Part shown: piece after piece, positions 25,898-34,272 of the stretch
Layout of the letters: each line of letters opens with the position of its first letter
Position numbering within the stretch: the first letter of the stretch is position 1
NCBI RefSeq assembly: GCF_003114855.1
Contig: NZ_BFBB01000001.1
Span: forward strand, 62,001 to 126,000
DNA: 64,000 bases
Reading direction: 5' to 3'
DNA from: Leptospira ryugenii
GTDB lineage: Bacteria > Spirochaetota > Leptospiria > Leptospirales > Leptospiraceae
Program-made: the position numbers and the translations under genes
The notes under the pieces: model-generated
What the model saw: the letters and a program-made list of their open reading frames with translations, nothing else
What the model was told of the DNA's origin: nothing
Databases searched by the model: none

Positions 25898-26767
25898 TCA
25901 TTTTGACAAAGCGTCAAGCAATTCCTGACCCAGATTCAAAAATTGCTCCCTGTTCAATTCTTCTGGCCTTTTTTTTCCAGAAATTCCCAGATTCGAAAAG
26001 GCCTTTAGAACAGCCTCTTGGAAGTCTCTATCTTGGGAAAAAGGTGACTCTCGCAAGCTAACAGACATTTGTTTTCTTTTTCCCCAAAAAACAGTGCGTA
26101 AAAATCTAGAATATAGTTCGATCTCATCTTTTGATCGAAACATTCTCTCCTGCAATTGTTTGGGAACCAAGCGGATGAGAGAAGAATCGATCTTTGGAAT
26201 GGGATAAAAACAATTCTTATGAATGTGTTTCAGCAATTTTGTTTCAACAATCGCATCCAAAAAGAGTGATAGGGAGGAGATTTCTTCGCAGACACGAATT
26301 GCAAATTCTTTTTGGACCATAAAAATACCTCCTCGCCAGCGACTAAACTCTGTTGCAATCAAAGTCAATATATCGCTCGTTAAATGGTAAGGTAAATTCC
26401 CAAATAAGAAGATGGGTAGATCTTTGATCTCAATCAAACGAGATAGAGCATCACCTGGGTATAAAATTGATTGTTGGAATTTTGGTAAAATTTCCCTTTC
26501 GGCGATCTGGATATAAGCAGTATCGATTTCAAAGAGGTGGGATTTTCGGTTGAGTTGCAAAATCGGATAGGTAAGCGATCCCAAGCCAATTCCAATCTCT
26601 GCGATTTCAATTTCGGGAGCTTCTATATAGGGAACAGAGGATTGTATGATGAACTGGATGCTAGGTGGATCAATGAGAAAGTTTTGTCCGAATTTTTTCT
26701 GAGCATTCCAACCATTGGCAGCCAAAAACTCTTTGATCTCTTTAGGTGTTTGGTAAGGGGTTTTCAG
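25898..26767 (-). CDS. rsmA: 16S rRNA dimethyladenosine transferase RsmA/KsgA (CTG start proposed)
   Basis: Dimethylates two adjacent adenines near the 3' end of 16S rRNA. Seen: KKFGQNFLID, AEIGIGLGSLTYPIL (SAM motif), FGNLPYHLTS (motif IV NLPY) and the C-terminal helical part. The first standard start in frame is TTG 26725, but the frame continues upstream as TPYQTPKEIKEFLAANGWNAQ, matching the TP...I+E.L...G lead found in Firmicutes KsgA before GQNFL. No ATG, GTG or TTG exists between the upstream stop and 26725; CTG 26767 has GAGG six bases before it, a textbook spacing. This gives 289 residues and a 26-base overlap with comEC. Confidence 0.87.
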   Translation of the reverse strand: MKTPYQTPKEIKEFLAANGWNAQKKFGQNFLIDPPSIQFIIQSSVPYIEAPEIEIAEIGIGLGSLTYPILQLNRKSHLFEIDTAYIQIAEREILPKFQQSILYPGDALSRLIEIKDLPIFLFGNLPYHLTSDILTLIATEFSRWRGGIFMVQKEFAIRVCEEISSLSLFLDAIVETKLLKHIHKNCFYPIPKIDSSLIRLVPKQLQERMFRSKDEIELYSRFLRTVFWGKRKQMSVSLRESPFSQDRDFQEAVLKAFSNLGISGKKRPEELNREQFLNLGQELLDALSK

Positions 26768-28511
26768 ACATCGCCTCAGGCTCTACAATGTTCCATTCTT
26801 TGCTTATCCCAAAAAAGCTTCTGTATTGGATCCAGTCATCTACCTTTTCTTTGGACCAAGGAGGAAAATCCAGAATCAAATACTTTTGATAGGGTTTGTA
26901 TTGTGTTTGGATTTTTCTAATTTCGGAAAGGAGTTGTGGAAGAGACTTGCGCTTCCCGTCAAACCGTATCAAAACCTTTTGTTCTTTGCTTAAGAGTAAA
27001 GGACTCAAACCGCTCCTTTGCATGATTTTGGGACTTTGTTTTTCCCAACGAGACCATTTTTTTTGGATCTCCCTTAGAAAGGGAAGACAGGTTTCTGATT
27101 CATAGTAAAGAGTTTCCAAAGAGACTTTTTGTAGGTTTTGGATTTTATCGTTCATCCATTTTTTTTGATAACAGCTACCGTATACATAGAGCTGAGAATG
27201 ATCGCGTAGATAAAAAAAACCCTTGCGCATAAAAGATTCAGATTCTATCTCGGCACTCTTTTTCAGAGACTTGGTCCAATGGTAGGAAAGTGGGAAAAAG
27301 AATATGACCAAACTTAACAATGATAATTGAATAATAGGCCTAAATTTTTTTCTTCTAAACATCAAAAAACGAAGAAGCAAAAAAAGAATCATCAAACATA
27401 GATAATAGGCAATCACATAGCTTGGGGTCTTGGAAAAGAATAAAAAATAGGAAAAGAACTCACTTGCTTCCTTTACCAATCGTAAAAATATCCTCAGGAA
27501 AAAATCTGTGAGATACCAGTGGGAATCGGCGATCATTGGGATAGAGACGAGCGACAGAATGCAGTTGGCATATAGCAATGGTAAGAGTATAGATGCCATT
27601 GGCACAAGGACAATATTGATTCCAACACTTCCGTAGGAAAAGGAATGGAAGTAGAAAATGAGAATAGGAAAGGTCGCCAAAGAACATGCGATCGAGATTC
27701 CAAGATGGTCCCTGAGAAAGTGGAATCCTTGGAAAGGGAAAATAAAATCCAAAATGGGTTTTATATAAAATATGCCTGCCACCGCACCAAAAGAAAGTAA
27801 AAATCCCAAACTCAGAAAATCATTCGGGAAAAAGCATGCGATGGTAGAGCTCGCATAACATAAAGTATCTGCCGGTTGCCCCTGTCTGTAAAAGTACTTT
27901 CCGAGAATATGATAAAAAGCAAATAAATAAGCTCTGATAAAAGAGACTGGAAAGTTAAGTGCAAATAAATAAGCAAAACCCAGAGAGAGGATGAAAATTA
28001 CAGAAAGAAGTCTTTGTTTAGGGAAAGCTATTTTTGTAACCAAAAAACAAACACCTAAAAAGACTCCTAGGTGCAGACCGGAAGCGGCAAATAAATGCAA
28101 TATACCGCTCTCCCTTGCTCTTTCCTTGATTTCATGGGGTAGTTCTTTACTTGAACCCATTAACAAACCTTTTGCGACTAATTGCAGTTCTTTTGGAAAC
28201 GGGGAGCTTTGCAAAATGGAATCGACTCTGCTCTGAAAGGATTCTCTGGCAATAGACTTTTGGTCAGGCAAATTGGATGTAGAGAAAAAATGCAGTAGGG
28301 TATAGATAATAAAACCATAGAGATACGGTCTGTACTTTCTACATTGTCTAGGTAAATAGATGAGAACGATGACGAAAAGGAAATCAGCAGGATATAACAA
28401 AATCCGGCTTTCTGGAACAATCTGATATAGGGAAGCCGAAAGAATGAGACCGAAGGCGATTTTTCCACCCACCGAGATGGGCAACAAGGGAGCCAGTTTC
28501 CCATTATCCAT
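26742..28511 (-). CDS. ComEC/Rec2 competence-domain membrane protein without metallo-beta-lactamase domain
   Basis: A 589-residue polytopic protein. ComEC forms the inner-membrane channel for DNA uptake. Seen: an N-terminal helix bundle, LVAKGLLMGSSKELPHEIKERARESGILHLFAASGLHLG, the family signature, then about eight more helices with FPVSFIRAYLFA, LSLGFLLSFGAVAGI and SYGSVGINIVLVPMASI. The last 190 residues hold no HxHxDH motif, so the usual C-terminal metallo-beta-lactamase-like nuclease is absent, and the N-terminal OB-like part is short. It may be a translocase core only, or do something else. Start ATG 28511 lacks a clear ribosome site. It overlaps rsmA. Confidence 0.82.
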   Translation of the reverse strand: MDNGKLAPLLPISVGGKIAFGLILSASLYQIVPESRILLYPADFLFVIVLIYLPRQCRKYRPYLYGFIIYTLLHFFSTSNLPDQKSIARESFQSRVDSILQSSPFPKELQLVAKGLLMGSSKELPHEIKERARESGILHLFAASGLHLGVFLGVCFLVTKIAFPKQRLLSVIFILSLGFAYLFALNFPVSFIRAYLFAFYHILGKYFYRQGQPADTLCYASSTIACFFPNDFLSLGFLLSFGAVAGIFYIKPILDFIFPFQGFHFLRDHLGISIACSLATFPILIFYFHSFSYGSVGINIVLVPMASILLPLLYANCILSLVSIPMIADSHWYLTDFFLRIFLRLVKEASEFFSYFLFFSKTPSYVIAYYLCLMILFLLLRFLMFRRKKFRPIIQLSLLSLVIFFFPLSYHWTKSLKKSAEIESESFMRKGFFYLRDHSQLYVYGSCYQKKWMNDKIQNLQKVSLETLYYESETCLPFLREIQKKWSRWEKQSPKIMQRSGLSPLLLSKEQKVLIRFDGKRKSLPQLLSEIRKIQTQYKPYQKYLILDFPPWSKEKVDDWIQYRSFFGISKEWNIVEPEAMSENPLPNT

Positions 28512-28546
28512 AAGGAAAAAGGTCTTTTATATTAAGGATTGGTAAC

Positions 28547-29518
28547 TTAGATACTTTGGTAGATGCCCAGTTTCTTGCGGATTTCTTGGATTTTCAATCG
28601 GGCGATTTGGCTTGCTTTGTACTTTCCTTTATTCATCACTTCCTCAACAAAAGCGGGATCCTTTTCAATTTCTAACCTACGGTTTCGGAAAGGAGCAAAA
28701 TGATCTAAAATGCATTCTAATAAAGATTTTTTTAGATCACCATACCCGATACCACCTGCTTTATATTTATCCTTGAGTACAGATTGTTCGGAAGAGTTCA
28801 GAAATAAGCTATGGATTTGGAAGATAATCGACTCATCAGGATTTTTAGGTTCTTCAATGCCCTTGGAATCACTCACAATGGACATCACTGCCTTTTTGAT
28901 TTCCTTTTCTGAAGCGAACAAATCAATTGTGTTTTTATAGGACTTGGACATCTTCGCTCCATCCACCCCAGGAACAGTCGCAGTGTTTTCATCAATATCC
29001 GGTTCAGGAAGCTTCAAACACTCTCCGAAGCTGGCATTGAATCTCTCTGCAATGTCTCTAGCAAATTCTAGATGCTGCTTTTGGTCTTTGCCAACAGGAA
29101 CTTTATCTGCAGAATACAACAATATATCTGCCGCCATTAAGATTGGGTAGGTAAAAAGACCTGCTCCTGGTTGGAATCCTTTGGCTACCTTATCCTTAAA
29201 AGAATGGGCAAGTTGTAATTGTGATACGGTGATTGCTTGTGAAAGATACCAAGTGAGTTCCGTGACTTCGGGTACATCGCTCTGAACCCAAAAAGTAGTT
29301 TTATCAGGATCCACACCGAGGGCCAAAAGATCTAGAATAGCTGATTTGGTGTTTTCTTCTAATTCTTTTTGGGAGGAAAATGTGGTGAGCGCATGTAAGT
29401 TTGCGACAAATAAAAACAGATCTGCTTTGTTTTGGTACTGTAAAATTTTCGAAATAGCAGAGAAATAATTTCCTAAATGCAATTTCCCTGATGGTTGTAA
29501 TCCAGTAAGGATGCGCAT
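28547..29518 (-). CDS. trpS: Tryptophanyl-tRNA synthetase
   Basis: Class I aminoacyl-tRNA synthetase charging tRNA-Trp. The 323 residues match bacterial TrpS. Seen: [18 protein letters not shown] with the HIGH-type motif, [49 protein letters not shown] and [11 protein letters not shown] (KMSKS). Start ATG 29518 follows GGGAGAATAATCAT, a good site, six bases after the upstream gene, so it is read as part of a longer operon; no leader regulation is seen. Confidence 0.95.
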   Translation of the reverse strand: MRILTGLQPSGKLHLGNYFSAISKILQYQNKADLFLFVANLHALTTFSSQKELEENTKSAILDLLALGVDPDKTTFWVQSDVPEVTELTWYLSQAITVSQLQLAHSFKDKVAKGFQPGAGLFTYPILMAADILLYSADKVPVGKDQKQHLEFARDIAERFNASFGECLKLPEPDIDENTATVPGVDGAKMSKSYKNTIDLFASEKEIKKAVMSIVSDSKGIEEPKNPDESIIFQIHSLFLNSSEQSVLKDKYKAGGIGYGDLKKSLLECILDHFAPFRNRRLEIEKDPAFVEEVMNKGKYKASQIARLKIQEIRKKLGIYQSI

Positions 29519-29524
29519 ATATGA

Positions 29525-31453
29525 TTATTCTCCCAAGTCTCCTGGTTCGTCCTCTGCCACAGCAGCAGCTAAGCCAGATCCATCTGAAGAGAAGGAAGAG
29601 TTTGTGAGTCGTTCATATTCTTTATTCAAAGCGATCAATTCTTGTTCAATTTTCCTATGTGCTGTTAATTTCTGAGAAGTTTGTGGGTCTTTAAAAATAA
29701 CTGCATAATTGTAAAGGTACTTGGTAAGTTGGATTATGATTTCTTCAACAGTCATTCCATTGATTCTTTCTTTGGTCACCAATGTTTTGTCATAGTGTGG
29801 AATGAATCTCTGTTGGAGTTTGATTTCTTCTATGACTTTTTCTTTCGTAACAGCGACTTTATCCGTACCTTTCCCTTTTGATTCCGAAGCTCTCGCCATC
29901 AAATGGCTTTCCACCATAATATTCAATTTGTTCGCGAATTGACCAAAGAACTCCGCGGAATCGATAAGTACGCGCAAGATACTATTTACGATTTGGTCCA
30001 TTGTCCCTTTTGAGTAGTCACTATTAAATTGTTGGAATGTGTATTGAAAACTTGGGAATTTTTTATTAAAAGTTTCAATAGCACGAACTAAATTGTTCAT
30101 TGTTTCGATTTCTTGTCGGAATAGGCCAGGTTGGACTATAAGTAACTCTTGGTTTTGGTTGATATCCCCAAGACGGATATAACCCTCAATCATGTTGATA
30201 TAAACTACCTGAATGTCTCTAAGTAATAAATACAACAAACGATGCGGCATAGATTTATAAGTATTTTTTACAGATTGGCTTTTAGCTGCTTCCGGTATAT
30301 GCAGTTTGGTAAAGTCATCTACAACAATATTGAGAAACTCAAAATTGATCTTTCCTTTGTCATCGATAGTAAAGTATCTCGTTCTTAGATTTTGTAATTC
30401 TTCCTTTTTGAAGACACGAACATTGATGTCATCTGAGATTTTGGCTACAGTGATCTCTACTTCTTTTTGGATTTCACGTGAAGCTTGGAATTTGTGTTCC
30501 TGGATAGCAGGAACCCTAAGGTCGGCTATGATTTCATCCCAGGTAACCATTTTCTTTTTGGACACAATATAAAAAGCAGTGATCACATCGGAAAGTTTCG
30601 GTTTTTCCGATTCAAGACCGATACCAAAATTGATACCTGTCATAACAGCGGACATTTTGTTCGCTAGTTTCTCATCCATTTCAACGATTTTTGGTAAATT
30701 TTCCAGGATAATCTTCGGCGCATCATCTCGATGCAGATACCGGATATAAAACATCTGCATTTTTACCGAACGATCCAAAAAAATATCAGGAGAAATCTTA
30801 TCTATAAAAAGAGAGTCAAGGGAAACAAAAGCATTAAAGAATTTACTAAAATTTGCAATGATGTTGTACACAAGCGGTGTCCAAAGGCGCCATCCCTGTT
30901 GCTCAGCCGTACGTAAGGCTTGGATTGTTGGGATAATGGTATCTTCTTTTAGCGTACGAAAAAGTCTTTCAGCGCTTGGAGAAATACTCGGATTCCGACC
31001 AAACAATCCCACATCAATAGCTCCTGTATCTTTTGCAAACTTTGCAATCGGAGTTTGTCCGCCACCACCACCAAACAGAGCAGCAAAAAAGCCGCCACCA
31101 CCAGTTGCGGGTTTTGCTGGCTCAGCCTTTTTCTTCTGGGCAGCTTGTTTTTGTTTGGCGGACTCTGTGCTTACCAGTTCTGATTGTCTTTTCTGTTCCT
31201 GTTTCCCTTGGGAATCGCCCCGCGAAGAGCTTTCCCGTTCTGGTTTATCTTCAAAATAAGACTTAGGTTTATCTTTGGGTTTGTTTTTATTTTGGTAGTC
31301 CTCATCCACTTTTTTGATTAGGTCAATGCGAATGAAGACGTCATTGGACCGAAGGATCGCTTCGTCTACCAGTTGTTGGTGGTCGGGTGTCCTAGGCTTC
31401 CGATACAAATCGGCAAATACTCGGTGTGCTTCTGTGCGCGAGACCGGAGTCAT
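29525..31453 (-). CDS. Unknown 642-residue protein, lineage-specific type
   Basis: Not recognised with confidence. Residues 1-55 are helical; 55-120 are low-complexity and charged (Lys/Glu/Gln/Ser-rich); a glycine-rich patch follows (TGGGGFFAALFGGGGG, about 117-132); the remaining 500 residues are predicted helical and regular, without signal peptide, membrane helix or catalytic motif that I can identify. The Gly-rich hinge links a disordered N-terminal part to a large structured domain. It sits three bases after the LolA-like gene and six before trpS, so it is co-transcribed with the etf-lolA-trpS run. Spirochaete genomes contain large uncharacterised helical proteins of this kind; a role cannot be given. 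Confidence 0.8.
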   Translation of the reverse strand: MTPVSRTEAHRVFADLYRKPRTPDHQQLVDEAILRSNDVFIRIDLIKKVDEDYQNKNKPKDKPKSYFEDKPERESSSRGDSQGKQEQKRQSELVSTESAKQKQAAQKKKAEPAKPATGGGGFFAALFGGGGGQTPIAKFAKDTGAIDVGLFGRNPSISPSAERLFRTLKEDTIIPTIQALRTAEQQGWRLWTPLVYNIIANFSKFFNAFVSLDSLFIDKISPDIFLDRSVKMQMFYIRYLHRDDAPKIILENLPKIVEMDEKLANKMSAVMTGINFGIGLESEKPKLSDVITAFYIVSKKKMVTWDEIIADLRVPAIQEHKFQASREIQKEVEITVAKISDDINVRVFKKEELQNLRTRYFTIDDKGKINFEFLNIVVDDFTKLHIPEAAKSQSVKNTYKSMPHRLLYLLLRDIQVVYINMIEGYIRLGDINQNQELLIVQPGLFRQEIETMNNLVRAIETFNKKFPSFQYTFQQFNSDYSKGTMDQIVNSILRVLIDSAEFFGQFANKLNIMVESHLMARASESKGKGTDKVAVTKEKVIEEIKLQQRFIPHYDKTLVTKERINGMTVEEIIIQLTKYLYNYAVIFKDPQTSQKLTAHRKIEQELIALNKEYERLTNSSFSSDGSGLAAAVAEDEPGDLGE

Positions 31454-31456
31454 TTG

Positions 31457-32044
31457 TTATTCCTTTTGGTTGAGAGGATTTTCTACAATCTGGGAGCTAG
31501 TAGGGGGCTGGAAATTAAACAAAGCAGTGCCCAAACCAATATTGGTGGCAATGCCGGAAAAAGCGATTTCTGTGATTTCTTCGTCATCCCTTTTCATCTT
31601 AATCACTCTTGGTAAATCATTGTCCGAAACAATCAAGATGATTTCTGAATACCTCTTACTCGGAGAGGTCAAACGGAACGTACGACCACTTACAGTCACG
31701 GTTTCATAACCGGATAACAAACCAGCAAGCCCTGCGGAACCGCCTTTAAGGTCCTGCCTGCCAGAAACCGATGTATCTGGGCTGTAAAACCATAAAACCT
31801 TTCCGTTGGAAGAGATTATGCGCCCATCATTTAGCCGAACATGCAATTGGAAGGGGTTTTTGTAGGAGAGAACTCCTGTCAAAGTACCATTGATGGTGAC
31901 AGTGGCTCGGAAGGTTTCAAGGGAGTTGATTTTGGCAAGGACAGCATTTAACCGTTCCCTACCATCCTGAGCCTGGACCCCGAACACTGGGGCAAGGAGA
32001 AGGAAGAGAACGGAAAAAAATTGTTTCCTGGATCGGGAGACCAA
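31457..32044 (-). CDS. LolA-like outer-membrane lipoprotein carrier / sorting protein
   Basis: 195 residues with a signal peptide (FFSVLFLLLAPVFGVQA) and a beta-rich domain: NSLETFRATVTINGTLTGVLSYKNP, FQLHVRLNDGRIISSNGKVLWFYSPD, SEIILIVSDNDLPRVIKM and a final LGTALFNFQPP. This is the LolA/LolA-like fold that ferries lipoproteins across the periplasm. The start is TTG 32044; there is no ATG in the signal-peptide region and no good ribosome site, which leaves the exact start open. It follows etfA by 22 bases across a hairpin. Confidence 0.75.
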   Translation of the reverse strand: MVSRSRKQFFSVLFLLLAPVFGVQAQDGRERLNAVLAKINSLETFRATVTINGTLTGVLSYKNPFQLHVRLNDGRIISSNGKVLWFYSPDTSVSGRQDLKGGSAGLAGLLSGYETVTVSGRTFRLTSPSKRYSEIILIVSDNDLPRVIKMKRDDEEITEIAFSGIATNIGLGTALFNFQPPTSSQIVENPLNQKE

Positions 32045-32055
32045 ACCGGTAGGAG

Positions 32056-32080
32056 AAGTGTTGGTATTAACCCAACACTT
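32056..32080 (-). repeat. Hairpin over the etfA stop codon
   Basis: AAGTGTTGG and CCAACACTT, nine perfect pairs, are separated by a 7-base loop that contains the TAA stop of etfA. In the gene direction it is followed by CTCC rather than a U run, so it is not a standard terminator; on the plus strand TTTT follows. It could modulate the step from etfBA to the downstream genes or protect the etfBA message. Confidence 0.6.
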
Positions 32081-33026
32081 TTTTGAACTCGGATGTCAAT
32101 GCGGGCACAACTTCAAATAAGTCTGCAACCACACCATACGTAGCAACTTTAAAGATAGGAGCATCTCCATCCTTGTTGATCGCTACGATGTACTTAGAGG
32201 AGCCCATACCTGCAAGGTGCTGGATAGCGCCAGAAATACCACAAGCAATGTAACAGTTCGGGGATACAGTCTTTCCTGTTTGCCCAACCTGGTGCGAGTG
32301 AGAGATCCAACCAGCATCAACTGTTGCCCGAGAGGCTCCCAGTGCTGCACCGAGTGTATCCGCTAAATCTTGCAAAAGAGGCCAGTTCTCCGGTCCTTTG
32401 ATCCCACGACCACCAGACACAATGATAGAAGCATCAGCTAACTGAACTTTGTTTCCACCAGAGAGGTCTTTGGAGAGTGATTTTAATCTCACTTCACCAG
32501 CAGATGCAGAGGATGCTTCCACAGATCCTGCGCCTTCTTTTTGGCTCACTTCTTGTGAGTTAGCACGCACTGTGAAGATTTGGATGTCAGAGCTGATTTT
32601 AAAATTTGCATATGCTTTGCCAGAATAGATTGGCTTTTTTGCGACGACTTTCCCGCCGTCGACCGAAAGACCAACTGCATCTGCAACGATACCAGCGTTT
32701 ACTTTAATGGCAACGCGTGCCGAATACTCTTTCCCTTGTGAGGAGTGTGGGATGAGTACCACTGCTGGTTTTTTCTCTTGGATGATGGCTGCAATCCCGT
32801 TCGCATAACCTTCTGGGTTGAAGTCACCAAGATTTGCTGTAATGATGGCATCAGCTCCCACAGCTTTGAGATCGGCAGCATACTTGTCTGCACTGGCCGC
32901 GATCACGACTGTATGAACCTTTCCACCGATTGCATCGGCAATCTTTCTTGCTGCGGAAGTAAGCTCTCTAGAAATTTTTTTGAGCTCACCATCTTTTAAT
33001 TCGCTAACTACTAATACATCTGCCAT
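32067..33026 (-). CDS. etfA: Electron transfer flavoprotein alpha subunit
   Basis: FAD-binding subunit of ETF, accepting electrons from acyl-CoA dehydrogenases (two are encoded in this window at 11.9 and 37.4 kb) and passing them to the quinone pool. The 319 residues match the family. Seen: an N-terminal domain, then [59 protein letters not shown] segment with the FAD-contacting residues, and [22 protein letters not shown]. Start ATG 33026 has AAGGAGATTATCA upstream; 11 bases after etfB. Confidence 0.95.
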   Translation of the reverse strand: MADVLVVSELKDGELKKISRELTSAARKIADAIGGKVHTVVIAASADKYAADLKAVGADAIITANLGDFNPEGYANGIAAIIQEKKPAVVLIPHSSQGKEYSARVAIKVNAGIVADAVGLSVDGGKVVAKKPIYSGKAYANFKISSDIQIFTVRANSQEVSQKEGAGSVEASSASAGEVRLKSLSKDLSGGNKVQLADASIIVSGGRGIKGPENWPLLQDLADTLGAALGASRATVDAGWISHSHQVGQTGKTVSPNCYIACGISGAIQHLAGMGSSKYIVAINKDGDAPIFKVATYGVVADLFEVVPALTSEFKKVLG

Positions 33027-33037
33027 TGATAATCTCC

Positions 33038-33799
33038 TTAGATCACCTTCGCTTCTTCGCGAAGTGCTTTTACGAGTTGACTTGCAAAACCTTGTGCATC
33101 GCCTGCTTCTAATTTTCTTCCAGCTACACGTGGTGGAGGTGGTTCTAAAGAAACCACTTCGAGTTTAGAAGCCGTAGCGCCCAACTCCTCTGGCTTTTTC
33201 ACCTCAACAGGTTTTTTCTTAGCGGACATGATACCTTTTAAGCTAGGGTAACGAGGCTCATTGAGTCCTTTTTGTGCTGTAACGGCAAGAGGAAGAGATG
33301 TCTCAACGACTTCAGTCCCACCTTCGATTTCACGAGTAGCGGTCACTTTTTTGCCATCAAATTCTAATTTCAGTGCCATCGCAACATGTGGTACGTTCAT
33401 TCTTTCTGCGATTTGGATGACAACTTGAGAGCTGTCAGTGTCAATGGACTGTCTACCACCGATCACTAAATCTGCATTCTCTGCTTTGATCAAATTTGCT
33501 AGCAGTTCAGATGTGTATGTCGAATCAAAAGTTACGTAATCGTCAACTTTTACATGGACTGCACGGTCAACACCCATAGCATATGCAGTTCGAAGAGCTT
33601 CCACGACTCGGTCTGGACCGAGGGAAACAGCAATGACTTCACCGCCGCTTTTTTCACGGATGCGAATGCCTTCTTCGATTGCAAATTCATCGTATGGAGA
33701 GATGATCCATTTGACTCCGGACTCATTGATTGATTTGTCGCCGGGTTTGATGCTGGTTTCCGTATCTGGAACCTGTTTGACTAGTACAACTATTTTCAT
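33038..33799 (-). CDS. etfB: Electron transfer flavoprotein beta subunit
   Basis: AMP-binding subunit of ETF. 253 residues, the usual length. Seen: KIVVLVKQVPDTE at the start, SPYDEFAIEEGIRIRE, VISLGP-like VSLGPDRVVEALRTAYAMGVDRA, LVIGGRQSIDTDSSQV and the recognition-loop region LPLAVTAQKGLNEPRYPSLKGIMSAKKKP. Start ATG 33799 follows GGGTAAGGA. It heads the etfB-etfA-lolA-like-unknown-trpS-comEC-rsmA-hydroxylase run, in which gaps never exceed 35 bases. Confidence 0.95.
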   Translation of the reverse strand: MKIVVLVKQVPDTETSIKPGDKSINESGVKWIISPYDEFAIEEGIRIREKSGGEVIAVSLGPDRVVEALRTAYAMGVDRAVHVKVDDYVTFDSTYTSELLANLIKAENADLVIGGRQSIDTDSSQVVIQIAERMNVPHVAMALKLEFDGKKVTATREIEGGTEVVETSLPLAVTAQKGLNEPRYPSLKGIMSAKKKPVEVKKPEELGATASKLEVVSLEPPPPRVAGRKLEAGDAQGFASQLVKALREEAKVI

Positions 33800-33866
33800 T
33801 CCTTACCCCGATTTCGTGGATTGCCTATAAACCAGAAAAAGTGAGCCGATCATGATGGGAAGTCTT

Positions 33867-34187
33867 TTATTCTTTCCAGAAGGTGTATTTGAACCAGTTA
33901 TATGTCCATACTATCCATAGAATGACAACGAGAACATTGGCATCGGACTTGAGATAAAAGAAAAGACCAAGGGTCAATGGGAGAGAGAGGAAAAGGAGAT
34001 AGGAAAGAAAACAGGAGAAAGACAGAGGTTTTTGCCAAGAATTAGGGAATTCTCTGATCTCCGAAATATAAGCCTTCAGTGTCCAAGCCCGCGACTCTTT
34101 TCGGAACAGCTGCCAAACCAAGGCAAGGGAAAAAAATAAGAGCAAGGAGTGAACAAGGATGTACAACATGTTTTTACTTTTTTCCAC
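33867..34187 (-). CDS. Small membrane protein of unknown function
   Basis: 106 residues (start GTG 34187, or ATG 34169) with about three hydrophobic segments: LYILVHSLLLFFSLALVWQLF, PLSFSCFLSYLLFLSLPLTLGLFFYL, and NVLVVILWIVWTYNWFKYTF. No motif is recognised. It is 67 bases upstream of etfB on the same strand and divergent from the adenylate cyclase gene. Confidence 0.65.
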   Translation of the reverse strand: MEKSKNMLYILVHSLLLFFSLALVWQLFRKESRAWTLKAYISEIREFPNSWQKPLSFSCFLSYLLFLSLPLTLGLFFYLKSDANVLVVILWIVWTYNWFKYTFWKE

Positions 34188-34272
34188 CTTCTAATTCTCT
34201 GCCCATTAAAAATTTATCCTTTCTGCTTGTTCTTGCATTTTAAGAGAAGGAAATCCAAGGTTTCCTAAAAAA

